A stretch of 7,928 bases of DNA from Bacteroidaceae bacterium (GTDB lineage: Bacteria > Bacteroidota > Bacteroidia > Bacteroidales > Bacteroidaceae), in the NCBI GenBank assembly GCA_017961965.1, contig JAGCWG010000308.1, positions 1 through 7,928 on the forward strand, written 5' to 3'. The position numbers and the translations under genes were made by a program. The stretch's first letter is position 1. The number at the start of each line of letters is the position of its first letter. Positions 1 through 7,230 of this stretch are shown here, piece after piece. The notes beneath the pieces were generated by a model, which was not told the DNA's origin, did no database searches, and saw nothing but the letters and a program-made list of their open reading frames with translations.

Positions 1-1
1 C

Positions 2-754
2 TTCGATGCTATGGTGGTGGAACTGATAGCAATATATGTGTTCCGTCTTCGTATGAGCACGCTCTCAGTCAAGCGTTATGTACTGGAAAGTCTGGTACGT
101 GCCGTGATGCTTGTGCCATTTATTACCTTGACGCTCATTGCTTTTCAGGGCTACGGATGGAAAGGTAATGCGTTGGAATATATTGTGAAGGACGGAACGT
201 TCATGTTTCAGCCGTTCCTTGCGATGGGTATGTGCGTGGCATCTTTGGCGGTTGTCATATTCATATTCATGTACTATAGTGTCAAGAATGACAAGCTCAA
301 GGAAGAACTTGAAAACATACGTTCCATAAATGCCTTGCTGGAGGAACGCCAGCGCAAACTGTCGGAGGATGGCGAGGACGGAGGTGTCACTGAGCCAGAG
401 CTCACTTGTACTATAGTGGGACAGGGACAAGGGGCTGTGTTGGAACTTAATCCTAAGGATATAATATATGTGGAGTCGATGGCAAACTATGCGGATGTGT
501 GCTACATCAAGGATGGTAATACGCGCCACACCACACTTCGCATAACACTCAAACAAATGCGAGAGACGCTCGAAGCTTTCGATTGGGTGGTACAATGTCA
601 TCGTGCGTTCCTCGTAAACATCAATTTTGTGGTGAACCTTTCAAGTCGTAGCACAGGTTGTCAGTTGCATGTGTTCGGTATTGACAAGGATATTCCGGTG
701 TCACGAGCCAATACAGAAACCATAAGAAATATGCTTGAAAGGAAGTCTGTATAG
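2..754 (+). CDS. Membrane-anchored LytTR-family DNA-binding regulator, 5'-partial
   Basis: This is the C-terminal part of a transcriptional regulator. The frame is open to the window edge, so the ATG at 11 may be internal and the true start probably lies upstream. Counting from that ATG, residues 28-46 and 66-90 are hydrophobic membrane segments, and the first dozen residues look like the end of another. Residues about 94-118 are charged and likely a coiled-coil linker. Residues 131-243 form a LytTR DNA-binding domain, with the hallmark stretches IIYVESMANYADV (151-163), CHRAFLVNINFV (197-208) and IPVSR (228-232). No receiver domain is visible, so this is not a classical LytR/AgrA response regulator. 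Such membrane-tethered LytTR proteins are common in Bacteroidota and are thought to sense through the membrane part; signal and targets are unknown here. It ends in TAG. The LytTR call is firm; the complete architecture is not known. Confidence 0.87.
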   Translation, partial: FDAMVVELIAIYVFRLRMSTLSVKRYVLESLVRAVMLVPFITLTLIAFQGYGWKGNALEYIVKDGTFMFQPFLAMGMCVASLAVVIFIFMYYSVKNDKLKEELENIRSINALLEERQRKLSEDGEDGGVTEPELTCTIVGQGQGAVLELNPKDIIYVESMANYADVCYIKDGNTRHTTLRITLKQMRETLEAFDWVVQCHRAFLVNINFVVNLSSRSTGCQLHVFGIDKDIPVSRANTETIRNMLERKSV

Positions 755-783
755 ACAAAAACAATCTTTTTGCGCATCACATA

Positions 784-815
784 TTTGACGAGTAAATTAT
801 ATTTCCGTACCTTTG
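784..815 (+). promoter_or_regulatory. Bacteroidota-type promoter upstream of nadC
   Basis: TACCTTTG at 808-815 matches the Bacteroidota -7 consensus TAnnTTTG. A TTTG at 784-787 lies 20 bases upstream, the spacing expected for the -33 element. Transcription would start near 820-823, giving a leader of roughly 175 bases that contains the repeat block before nadC. The match is by eye only; no transcript data are available. Confidence 0.55.
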
Positions 816-832
816 TGGAGGATTTTTTGAAA

Positions 833-924
833 CAAAGAGGACTCAGAGAAATTCATAATTCATAATTCAAAATTCATAATTAGGATTCAAGTCCTCTAAT
901 TGAAAAAACTCTGTGTCCTCTGTG
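833..924. repeat. Imperfect inverted repeat flanking an AT-rich repeat
   Basis: The arm at 836-848 (AGAGGACTCAGAG) is complementary to 909-921 (CTCTGTGTCCTCT) at 12 of 13 positions, and the match extends outward to about 833 and 924 with one more mismatch. Part of the same arm (836-843) also pairs perfectly with AGTCCTCT at 890-897, so two alternative hairpins are possible. Between the arms, 850-881 is built from near-identical ATTCATAATT units. It lies in the predicted nadC leader. It resembles a dispersed intergenic repeat, but it could also be a folded leader; neither is proven. Confidence 0.6.
850..881. repeat. AT-rich ATTCATAATT short tandem repeat
   Basis: Three overlapping or adjacent copies of an AATTCATAATT-like unit occupy this stretch, one interrupted by CAAA. 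The unit is nearly self-complementary, so the region is weakly palindromic. It is non-coding and sits between the inverted-repeat arms at 836-848 and 890-897/909-921. Confidence 0.7.
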
Positions 925-935
925 CTCTCTGTGTT
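909..935. repeat. Three-copy 9-base tandem repeat, CTCTGTGnn
   Basis: CTCTGTG begins at 909, 918 and 927, each copy followed by two variable bases, giving an exact 9-base period. The first copy overlaps the right arm of the inverted repeat. A 9-base period could encode a 3-residue repeat, but no supported gene covers it, so it is treated as intergenic repeat DNA. Confidence 0.7.
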
Positions 936-952
936 TCGGGAACAAGAACGCG

Positions 953-992
953 AAAACTAAAAAACTCATAAACTCACGAACTTAAAAACTAA
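953..992. repeat. Degenerate five-copy 8-base repeat just before nadC
   Basis: The units AAAACTAA, AAAACTCA, TAAACTCA, CGAACTTA and AAAACTAA follow each other without gaps and end 6 bases before the nadC ATG. The sequence is A-rich and lacks G, so it should leave the translation start unstructured. Since there is no Shine-Dalgarno site, such an A-rich tract may assist initiation; that role is inferred. Confidence 0.6.
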
Positions 993-998
993 AATAAT

Positions 999-1874
999 AT
1001 GCTTTCAGTAGAAGAACTTAATGACAGACTTATTGACCTCGCATTTGCTGAGGATATAGGTGATGGTGACCACACAACACTTTGTTGTATTCCTGCTGAC
1101 TCCGTGAGCGAGAGCAAGCTCCTCATCAAGCAGGAAGGAATATTTGCTGGCGTGGAAATTGCAAAGCAGGTGTTCCACCGCTTCGACCCAACAATGGAGG
1201 TTGAGGTATATATCAAGGATGGTGCTCACGTTAAGCCTGGCGACATCGTGATGTCTGTAAAGGGTAAGGAACAGAGTCTCCTTCAGACAGAACGCTTGAT
1301 GCTCAACATCCTTCAGCGTATGTCAGGTATTGCAACAATGACACACAAGTATCAGCAGGCACTTATCGATGCAGGTACAAAGACACGTGTGCTCGACACT
1401 CGTAAGACTACTCCGGGTATGCGTATGCTGGAGAAGGAAGCCGTGAAGATTGGCGGCGGTATGAATCATCGTATCGGCCTCTTCGACATGATTCTCCTTA
1501 AGGACAACCACATCGACTTCTGTGGTGGAGTACATAATGCTATAACACGTGCCAAGCAGTACTGCAAGGACAATCACAAGGACCTCAAGATTGAGTGTGA
1601 GGTACGCAACTGGAAGGAACTGGAGGAAGCACTTGCTGAAGGTTGTGACCGTATTATGTTCGACAACTTCACTCCAGAGGACACTAAGAAAGCTGTCGAG
1701 CTTGTTGCAGGACGCGCTGAGACAGAGTCAAGTGGCGGTATCACATTCGAGACAATGATTCCATACGCAAAGGCAGGTGTCGATTTCATATCCTTCGGTG
1801 CTCTCACTCATTCTGTCAAGGGACTTGACATGAGTTTCAAGGCGGCAGGAAGTGACAAATTGGTGATAAAGTAA
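999..1874 (+). CDS. nadC: Nicotinate-nucleotide pyrophosphorylase (carboxylating), quinolinate phosphoribosyltransferase
   Basis: NadC converts quinolinate and PRPP to nicotinate mononucleotide, CO2 and pyrophosphate in the cytoplasm, the step where de novo synthesis joins the common NAD pathway. At 291 residues it has normal family length. The N-terminal part (about 1-115) is the open-faced sandwich domain, including EDIGDGDHTT at 18-27 and LLQTERLMLNILQRMSG at 94-110. The C-terminal barrel carries the active-site signatures DTRKTTPG (133-140), GGGMNHRIGL (152-161) with ILLKDNH (165-171), ECEVR (199-203), MFDN (220-223), SGGI (245-248) and SFGALTHS (265-272). These supply the basic and acidic residues that bind quinolinate and PRPP, and none is missing. 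The ATG at 999 is chosen because it begins the conserved N-terminus; it has an A-rich lead instead of a Shine-Dalgarno site. No nadA or nadB lies next to it in this window. It appears to be a single-gene unit between the promoter at 784-815 and the hairpin at 1895-1930. Confidence 0.96.
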   Translation: MLSVEELNDRLIDLAFAEDIGDGDHTTLCCIPADSVSESKLLIKQEGIFAGVEIAKQVFHRFDPTMEVEVYIKDGAHVKPGDIVMSVKGKEQSLLQTERLMLNILQRMSGIATMTHKYQQALIDAGTKTRVLDTRKTTPGMRMLEKEAVKIGGGMNHRIGLFDMILLKDNHIDFCGGVHNAITRAKQYCKDNHKDLKIECEVRNWKELEEALAEGCDRIMFDNFTPEDTKKAVELVAGRAETESSGGITFETMIPYAKAGVDFISFGALTHSVKGLDMSFKAAGSDKLVIK

Positions 1875-1894
1875 TACTCATTATATGAATTGGT

Positions 1895-1930
1895 CAAAGT
1901 GGTTGTTGTGTTTTTTCAACAACCACTTTG
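1895..1930 (+). terminator. Perfect 14-base-pair hairpin after nadC, probable terminator
   Basis: CAAAGTGGTTGTTG at 1895-1908 and its exact reverse complement at 1917-1930 enclose an 8-base loop, TGTTTTTT. The hairpin begins 21 bases after the nadC stop, where a terminator would be expected. The 3' side lacks a T-run; the only T-run is in the loop. It may therefore act as a transcript-end stabiliser or a weak or factor-assisted terminator instead of a classical intrinsic one. Confidence 0.6.
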
Positions 1931-2028
1931 CCGTTGAATATATAAGCTGTATTGCCCATAAAATGTTTTTTTATTCTTGTTTTGAATTTTTTCCTATGTT
2001 TTATAACATAAATTTACTTTGTTATCAT

Positions 2029-2036
2029 TAACTTTG
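2029..2036 (+). promoter_or_regulatory. -7 promoter element for the receptor/lipoprotein unit
   Basis: TAACTTTG fits the Bacteroidota -7 consensus TAnnTTTG exactly. The -33 position (about 2005-2008) falls in AT-rich sequence without a clean TTTG, though a T-rich stretch lies at 1998-2002. The predicted transcript would start near 2042, leaving a leader of about 80 bases before the receptor ATG. No operator or riboswitch fold is evident. Confidence 0.5.
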
Positions 2037-2120
2037 TGTCCGGAATCAAAAAGAAAGAATAATTGAGCGAGATAGAAATAAGTACATTTTTTATATAACC
2101 TTTATTACAATCAAAAAATT

Positions 2121-5100
2121 ATGCAGAAAAGAATTTCTCTTTTTGCTGCTTTCTTATTGTTGTGCGCAACAACAGTAATGGCACAGGTGACAACCTCAGG
2201 TATGAGCGGTAAGGTTACCGATGGCAAAGATGATGTAATTGGTGCTATTGTCGAGGCGACTCACACTCCTTCGGGCACACGTTACAAGGCAGTTACTAAC
2301 TCAAAGGGACAGTTCACCATCAACGGTATGCGTGTGGGTGGTCCTTACGAGGTACAGATTAACTACATTGGCTTCAAGACCAAGGTGGTTAAGGACATCA
2401 CTCTCCAGTTGGGTGAGACTTACCGTCTCAACACGTCTATGGCAGAGGATACTAAACAGCTCAGCAATGTCATCGTGACTGGTTCTGCCAGCAAGTTTGC
2501 TTACGAGAAGACTGGTGCATCTACCAACATCTCAAATGCTCAGATTCTCGCAACACCAACTGTGAACCGTAGCATCACGGACATCACTCGTCTCTCTCCT
2601 TATGGAGGTAACGGCATGACATTCGCTGGTACTGACGGACGTACAGCCAACTTCACGGTGGATGGTGCAAGCTTCAACAACAACTTCGGTCTTTCCTCTA
2701 ATCTCCCAGGTGGCGGTAGCCCTATCTCTATCGACGCTATCGAGGAACTTCAGGTTGTTATCTCTCCATTCGATGTTCGCCAGACAAACTTCATCGGTGG
2801 TGGCGTAAATGCAATCACTAAGTCAGGTACAAACACATTCAAGGGCTCTCTCTCTGTTTATCACAAGAACGAGCAGATGCGTGGAGATGCCATTGGTGGC
2901 GAGACTATCTCTGGTGCACGTGAGACTGACCGCAAGACTATCTATACTCTCACAGCTGGTGGTCCTATCCTCAAGAACAAGTTGTTCTTCTTCGTTAATT
3001 TTGAGTATTCTAATATTCCTACAGTTGCTAACCGTTGGAGAGCTTCTGAGGATGGTGTTGCAAATGCAGAGCAATATATATCACACGCAACGGTGGCAGA
3101 CTTGCAGAGAGTTTCTAATTGGGCGCAAGAGCACTATCACTACAACACAGGTTCTTTCTCTTCATTCCCAGCTGACGAGAAGAACGTGAAGATTCTCGAA
3201 CGTATCGACTGGAACATCAACGATATGCATCACCTTGCAGTTCGCTACAACTACACAAAGAACCGTGGATGGAATGCTCCTAACCGCACATCTATGGATG
3301 GTGGTACACGTTCTGCCTACGACCGTATGGGCTTGATGGCGATGTCTTACGCCAACTCTATGTATGCTACGGATAACGAAGTTTATACTTATTCTCTTGA
3401 CCTCAACAGCCGTATAAACGATCAACTTTCTAACCAGTTCCTCGCTACTTATTCAAAGACATCTGATGTTCGCTACACAGATTCTGATGAATTCCCTTTC
3501 ATCGACATCCTTGACGGAACTGGAACAACTTCTAACTACATTTCTCTCGGATACGAGCTTTTTACTTATCATAATGCTGTTAACAACGATGTTTTGAACA
3601 TCAAGGATGAGGTGACTTACTATAAGGATGCTCACAAACTCACAGCAGGTCTCGCTTACGAGTACCAGATGGCAGACAACCAGTATATGCGTAATGGTAC
3701 AGGTTACTACCGCTATGCAAGTGTTGATGACTTCATCAATGGCGCTGCTCCTGAAATCGTAGCCCTCACTTACGGTTACAATGGAGAGAGCGACCCAGCT
3801 TCACGCGTTCGTTACAACAAGGGTAGCATCTACGCTCAGGATGACTGGAACGTAAATGACAACCTCAAGCTTACTCTCGGTCTTCGTTTTGACGGTCTCT
3901 TCTTCAACAACTGCGACCTCATGACTAACAATGCACTCCTTGAGTACAACTACAACGGTCAGCACCTCGACACAGGTAAGTGGCCAAATAATACGATTAC
4001 AATATCACCACGTGTAGGTTTCAACTGGGATGTATTCGGTGACCACAGCCTCAAGGTACGTGGAGGTACAGGTCTCTTCGCAGGTCACTCTCCACTCGTG
4101 TTCTTCACTAACATGCCACAGAACAGCGGTATGATTCAGAATGCCGTTAAACTCAACAGCGGTAATACAGATATGAGCCAGTTTGCTGGTGGTCTTGTTA
4201 AAGACGCAAATGGTCATGTCACTATCGAGGCTCTCAAAAAGAAGATTCTCAACACAGAAATTAAGGAAAAGGATGCAAAAGGAAATGTTGTTTACAACAA
4301 GCCTCCTTACGCAATCACTCCAGAGCAGGGATCACTGCAATCAACAATCAACACTGTTGACCCAAGCTTCAAGATGCCACAGGTATGGAAGACTTCACTC
4401 GCTGTTGACTACAACCTTCCTGTTTCATTCCCACTCACAGTTACTGTAGAGGGTATTGTAAACAAGACTGTTAATGCAGCTTGCATCTCTGACCTCAGCA
4501 TCCCTAACGTAGGTGGTTTCACTCGTTTCAACGGTGCTGACAACCGTCCTATCTATCCAGAGGGATTCCGTAACAATCCAAGCGCATTCGTACTCTCTAA
4601 TACAGGCAAGGGTTACGGATATTCAGCTAATATCACAGTTACAGGTCGTCCATTCGAGTGGATGTCATTTATGGCTGCTTACACTCATCAGGCTTACAAG
4701 GAAATTACAAGTATGCCAGGTTCAAATGCTGAGTCAGCATTCACTTACGTTCCTACATACGAGGGTCCTAACAACATCCACCTCCACAACGCAATCAACA
4801 CAACTCCAGACCGTGTTATTGCTTCTCTCACTCTTCATGACAAGAGCCACAACCACTATAGCTTCATCTATGAAGGTTGGAGAGGTGGCAACAACTACTC
4901 TTACATGATGGTTAACGATATGAATGGTGACGGTTACAACTACGACGCTCTCTACATCCCAACTGACGAGGAAGTTGCAAACAATCAGTTCCGCTTTGTT
5001 TCAGAGGATGACCAGAATCGTTTCATGAGCTACGTTCATAACAGCGACTATCTCTCAGCTCATCAGGGTGAGTATGCAGAGGCTTACAGCGTTTACTCTC

Positions 5101-5420
5101 CATGGGTACACCGTCTTGATCTTGGTTACAAGCATGACTTCATCCTCAATACTGGCAAGATTAAGCATACTCTCCAGCTTAGCTTCGATATGAAGAACGT
5201 TCTCAACTTCTTCAACTCTAACTGGGGTGTACAGAAGTACCTTAACCCACAGATAGGTACAGAGGCACGCATCCTCAAATACGAAGGTATGGATAAGGAT
5301 GGCTTCGCTACATATTCTACTCCAACATCTATCAACGGAGACATCAAGACATTTGTACCAAGCCACACTATCGGCCAGTGCTGGTATGCTTCTATCGGTA
5401 TCAAGTACATGTTTAACTAA
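2121..5420 (+). CDS. Oar-like TonB-dependent outer-membrane receptor with carboxypeptidase-regulatory-like N-domain
   Basis: This is a 1099-residue outer-membrane transporter powered by the TonB system. Residues 1-21 are a Sec signal peptide (basic MQKR start, hydrophobic core, likely cleavage at VMA-Q). Residues about 25-108 form a carboxypeptidase-regulatory-like beta-sandwich (GKVTD, then GAIVEAT, KGQFTINGM, YEVQINYIGF) typical of Bacteroidota receptors. SNVIVTG at 115-121 marks the entry to the plug, which runs to about 235 with DGRTANFTVDGASFNNNFG (172-190), IDAIEELQVVISPFDVR (204-220) and GGGVNAITKSGTN (226-238). The rest is a long beta-barrel rich in aromatic residues, ending in YMFN. 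The plug signatures and length match Oar-type receptors better than SusC, and no SusD follows. The substrate is unknown. It is followed after 21 bases by a surface lipoprotein gene, so the two are probably co-transcribed. The ATG at 2121 is right because the signal peptide starts there. The gene is intact, with no frameshift or internal stop. Confidence 0.92.
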   Translation: MQKRISLFAAFLLLCATTVMAQVTTSGMSGKVTDGKDDVIGAIVEATHTPSGTRYKAVTNSKGQFTINGMRVGGPYEVQINYIGFKTKVVKDITLQLGETYRLNTSMAEDTKQLSNVIVTGSASKFAYEKTGASTNISNAQILATPTVNRSITDITRLSPYGGNGMTFAGTDGRTANFTVDGASFNNNFGLSSNLPGGGSPISIDAIEELQVVISPFDVRQTNFIGGGVNAITKSGTNTFKGSLSVYHKNEQMRGDAIGGETISGARETDRKTIYTLTAGGPILKNKLFFFVNFEYSNIPTVANRWRASEDGVANAEQYISHATVADLQRVSNWAQEHYHYNTGSFSSFPADEKNVKILERIDWNINDMHHLAVRYNYTKNRGWNAPNRTSMDGGTRSAYDRMGLMAMSYANSMYATDNEVYTYSLDLNSRINDQLSNQFLATYSKTSDVRYTDSDEFPFIDILDGTGTTSNYISLGYELFTYHNAVNNDVLNIKDEVTYYKDAHKLTAGLAYEYQMADNQYMRNGTGYYRYASVDDFINGAAPEIVALTYGYNGESDPASRVRYNKGSIYAQDDWNVNDNLKLTLGLRFDGLFFNNCDLMTNNALLEYNYNGQHLDTGKWPNNTITISPRVGFNWDVFGDHSLKVRGGTGLFAGHSPLVFFTNMPQNSGMIQNAVKLNSGNTDMSQFAGGLVKDANGHVTIEALKKKILNTEIKEKDAKGNVVYNKPPYAITPEQGSLQSTINTVDPSFKMPQVWKTSLAVDYNLPVSFPLTVTVEGIVNKTVNAACISDLSIPNVGGFTRFNGADNRPIYPEGFRNNPSAFVLSNTGKGYGYSANITVTGRPFEWMSFMAAYTHQAYKEITSMPGSNAESAFTYVPTYEGPNNIHLHNAINTTPDRVIASLTLHDKSHNHYSFIYEGWRGGNNYSYMMVNDMNGDGYNYDALYIPTDEEVANNQFRFVSEDDQNRFMSYVHNSDYLSAHQGEYAEAYSVYSPWVHRLDLGYKHDFILNTGKIKHTLQLSFDMKNVLNFFNSNWGVQKYLNPQIGTEARILKYEGMDKDGFATYSTPTSINGDIKTFVPSHTIGQCWYASIGIKYMFN

Positions 5421-5441
5421 ACAACTTCGTAGAGACAAATT

Positions 5442-7037
5442 ATGAAACTAAGAAATATAATCCCAGCACTCCTTGCTGGACTCACAATGCTCGTAAGTTG
5501 TAATGACGACGAAGCAACTTATCTCGATAGTGTCCGTGTTTCACAGTCTATCGTTTCCCTTCCTGTTGAGGGCGGTTAAGCTGTTATTACGGTAAACGCA
5601 AATAACTAATGGGTGCTTAAGAATGTACCTGCATGGCTTACAGTCTCAGCAACAGCTGGTGAAGCTGGAGAAACAAATCTAAAGCTTTCTGCTGCGGCAA
5701 CAACAGTTTCAAATGATGTAACACTCTCATTGAATACTATTGAAAACATAGTTGAGAGAACTACTAAAACAAAAGAAGATAAGGATACTGTTGTTGTTGA
5801 TACTATTGGCGAGACTCAGTATATCAGAGTTATGCAATTGACCGAAAAAACTGAGATCCCACTCTCTACATGTGCCGAGGTTAATGCTAATGGTGCAGGA
5901 AAGACTGTACGTGTCAAGGGTGTATGTGTAAACATCGAAAACACAGAATATGGTAACTTGTACATCAACGATGGTACTGGTGACCTTTATATCTACGGTG
6001 TACTTGATGCTTCTGGTGCTAAAAAGAACTTCAAGAGCCTTGGTATCGAGGTTGGTGACATCATAGAACTTGAAGGACCTGCTAAGATTTACAATGAGAA
6101 AATGGAGATGTTTGACGTAACTGCTAAGAGCATCACAAAGTCTCTTGTAAAGGTAGATTCACTCTATGTTAACGATGAGAAATCTGACGTTGTACCTGCA
6201 GATGGTGGCAAACTGACAGTATTCATCACTTGTAAGGGTAACGGAGTTGATTACACAGCTTCTGCTGACAATGAGTCAATCCTCTCTATTCGTTCAATCT
6301 CAACTAAGGGAACTCAGAGCGTTTACACATTCAATGTGGCTAAGAATGAAGGTGGTGACCGTGCTTTTACTGTAGAGTTCAATACAACAGATGACGAAGG
6401 TACTGTTTACAGTTCAACAGCTAATGTTAGCCAGAAGGGTGGTATCGTAACTGCTAATTGTAAGGAGTTCAACGCACAGGAGGACGGTCTTACTCAGTAC
6501 AAGGTTCGTGGTGTAATCACTAAGATTGCAAACACTATGTACGGCAACCTCTACATCAACGACGGTACTGGTGAGGTTTACGTATATGGTATCACAGACT
6601 GGAACGCTGATAACTTCAAGGTAGGTGACGAGGTTGTTCTTCAGAGCCAAAAGACTTCATACAAGGATGCTCCTCAGATGAAGAATGCCGTAGTTGTTGA
6701 GAAGATAGAACATGAGGTTAAGACAATTGCCGAACTTCATGCTCTCGAAGATAACAAGACTGTTTACTATCTTGTAACAGGAACTGTATTCCACATGGAA
6801 GGTGAGAACGTCAAGTGGGATCTTGAGACTTTCGGAAACTTTGGTCTCAAGGACGAAACAGGTGAGATTTATGTTTATGGCGTAGCTGATGCTCTTAATG
6901 GTAAGACTAAGAACTTCGCAGCAACAGGAATTAAGGAAGGTGACAAGATTACTATCCTTGCTTACAAGAGCTCATACAAGGGCGCTAACCAGATTGTAGG
7001 TCAGTTCATCAAGATAGAAGAAGCACCAAAAGAATAA
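5442..7037 (+). pseudogene. Surface lipoprotein, (BACON-OB)x2-OB architecture, interrupted by two in-frame TAA codons
   Basis: Read from the ATG at 5442 the frame encodes 531 residue positions, but codons 46 (5577-5579) and 56 (5607-5609) are TAA. The start is a lipoprotein signal with basic MKLR, a hydrophobic core and lipobox LVSC, giving lipid Cys20. NDDE follows at once, an acidic signal like those that send Bacteroidota lipoproteins to the cell surface. Residues about 30-133 are a BACON-like domain, holding VPAWLTVSATAG just after the second stop and IRVMQ at its end. About 152-233 is an OB-fold domain (YGNLYINDGTGDLYIYG), 238-333 a second BACON-like domain (PADGGKLTV, then NVSQKGG), 343-425 a second OB fold (YGNLYINDGTGEVYVYG) and 430-527 a third (FGLKDETGEIYVYG). 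The 5' segment and the body share one frame with no indel. Without readthrough the product is a 45-residue lipopeptide. The open part could begin at GTG 5613, but that lacks a signal peptide and splits a domain. OB folds suggest binding of nucleic acid or oligosaccharide at the surface; this is inference. Confidence 0.8.
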
Positions 7038-7060
7038 TCTTCATCAATATTTAATATTTG

Positions 7061-7095
7061 GAGGCAATGTCACGAGGCATTGCCTCTCTTTTTTT
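7061..7095 (+). terminator. Rho-independent terminator after the lipoprotein gene
   Basis: GAGGCAATG at 7061-7069 pairs perfectly with CATTGCCTC at 7078-7086 across an 8-base loop, and TC plus seven T residues (7089-7095) follow. It starts 23 bases after the lipoprotein stop. It should end the receptor/lipoprotein transcript and separate it from the acetyltransferase genes. Confidence 0.88.
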
Positions 7096-7192
7096 GACAC
7101 ATCCCGTGAGGCATAGGTCCTCAGCTTTTAAGCGATTGATGCCCGTTGATGATTTTCCAGAAACGAAAATTCCGTAAATTAAAGAAAATTAT

Positions 7193-7200
7193 TAACTTTG
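7193..7200 (+). promoter_or_regulatory. -7 promoter element for the acetyltransferase pair
   Basis: TAACTTTG matches TAnnTTTG exactly and is identical to the element before the receptor gene. The start of transcription would be near 7206, about 25 bases before the ATG at 7231. The expected -33 region (about 7169-7173) is AT-rich but has no clean TTTG. Confidence 0.5.
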
Positions 7201-7230
7201 CAGCAACATTAATCTACACAAATACAAAAG

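Noticed and set aside
65..601. Long minus-strand open frame antisense to the LytTR gene
   Set aside because: It has no recognisable domain and mirrors the codon pattern of the real + strand gene. The same applies to the minus-strand frames at 5055-5438 and 7288-7656.
756..772. Terminator after the LytTR gene (CAAAAA pairing with TTTTTG)
   Set aside because: The stem is only six pairs, five of them A-T, around a five-base loop, with no T-run after it; too weak to support.
850..992. CRISPR array
   Set aside because: The repeats are 8 to 11 bases long, contiguous and degenerate, with no spacers of uniform length and no cas genes.
2121..5420. SusC-type polysaccharide receptor of a classical utilisation locus
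   Set aside because: The plug signatures look Oar-like, and the next gene is not SusD and no glycoside hydrolase is present in the window.
5442..7037. Genetic-code reassignment of TAA to an amino acid
   Set aside because: nadC, the receptor and this gene itself end in TAA where homologues are expected to end, and no other gene in the window has internal TAA. TAG and TGA also serve as stops.
5613..7037. A separate gene starting at GTG 5613
   Set aside because: The GTG lies inside a BACON-like domain, has no signal peptide or upstream promoter, and the frame matches the lipoprotein start at 5442 exactly.
7061..7086. Second GAGGCA in the terminator loop as an alternative antiterminator pairing
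   Set aside because: GAGGCA at 7074-7079 could pair with TGCCTC at 7081-7086, but only with a one-base loop, which is not sterically reasonable.
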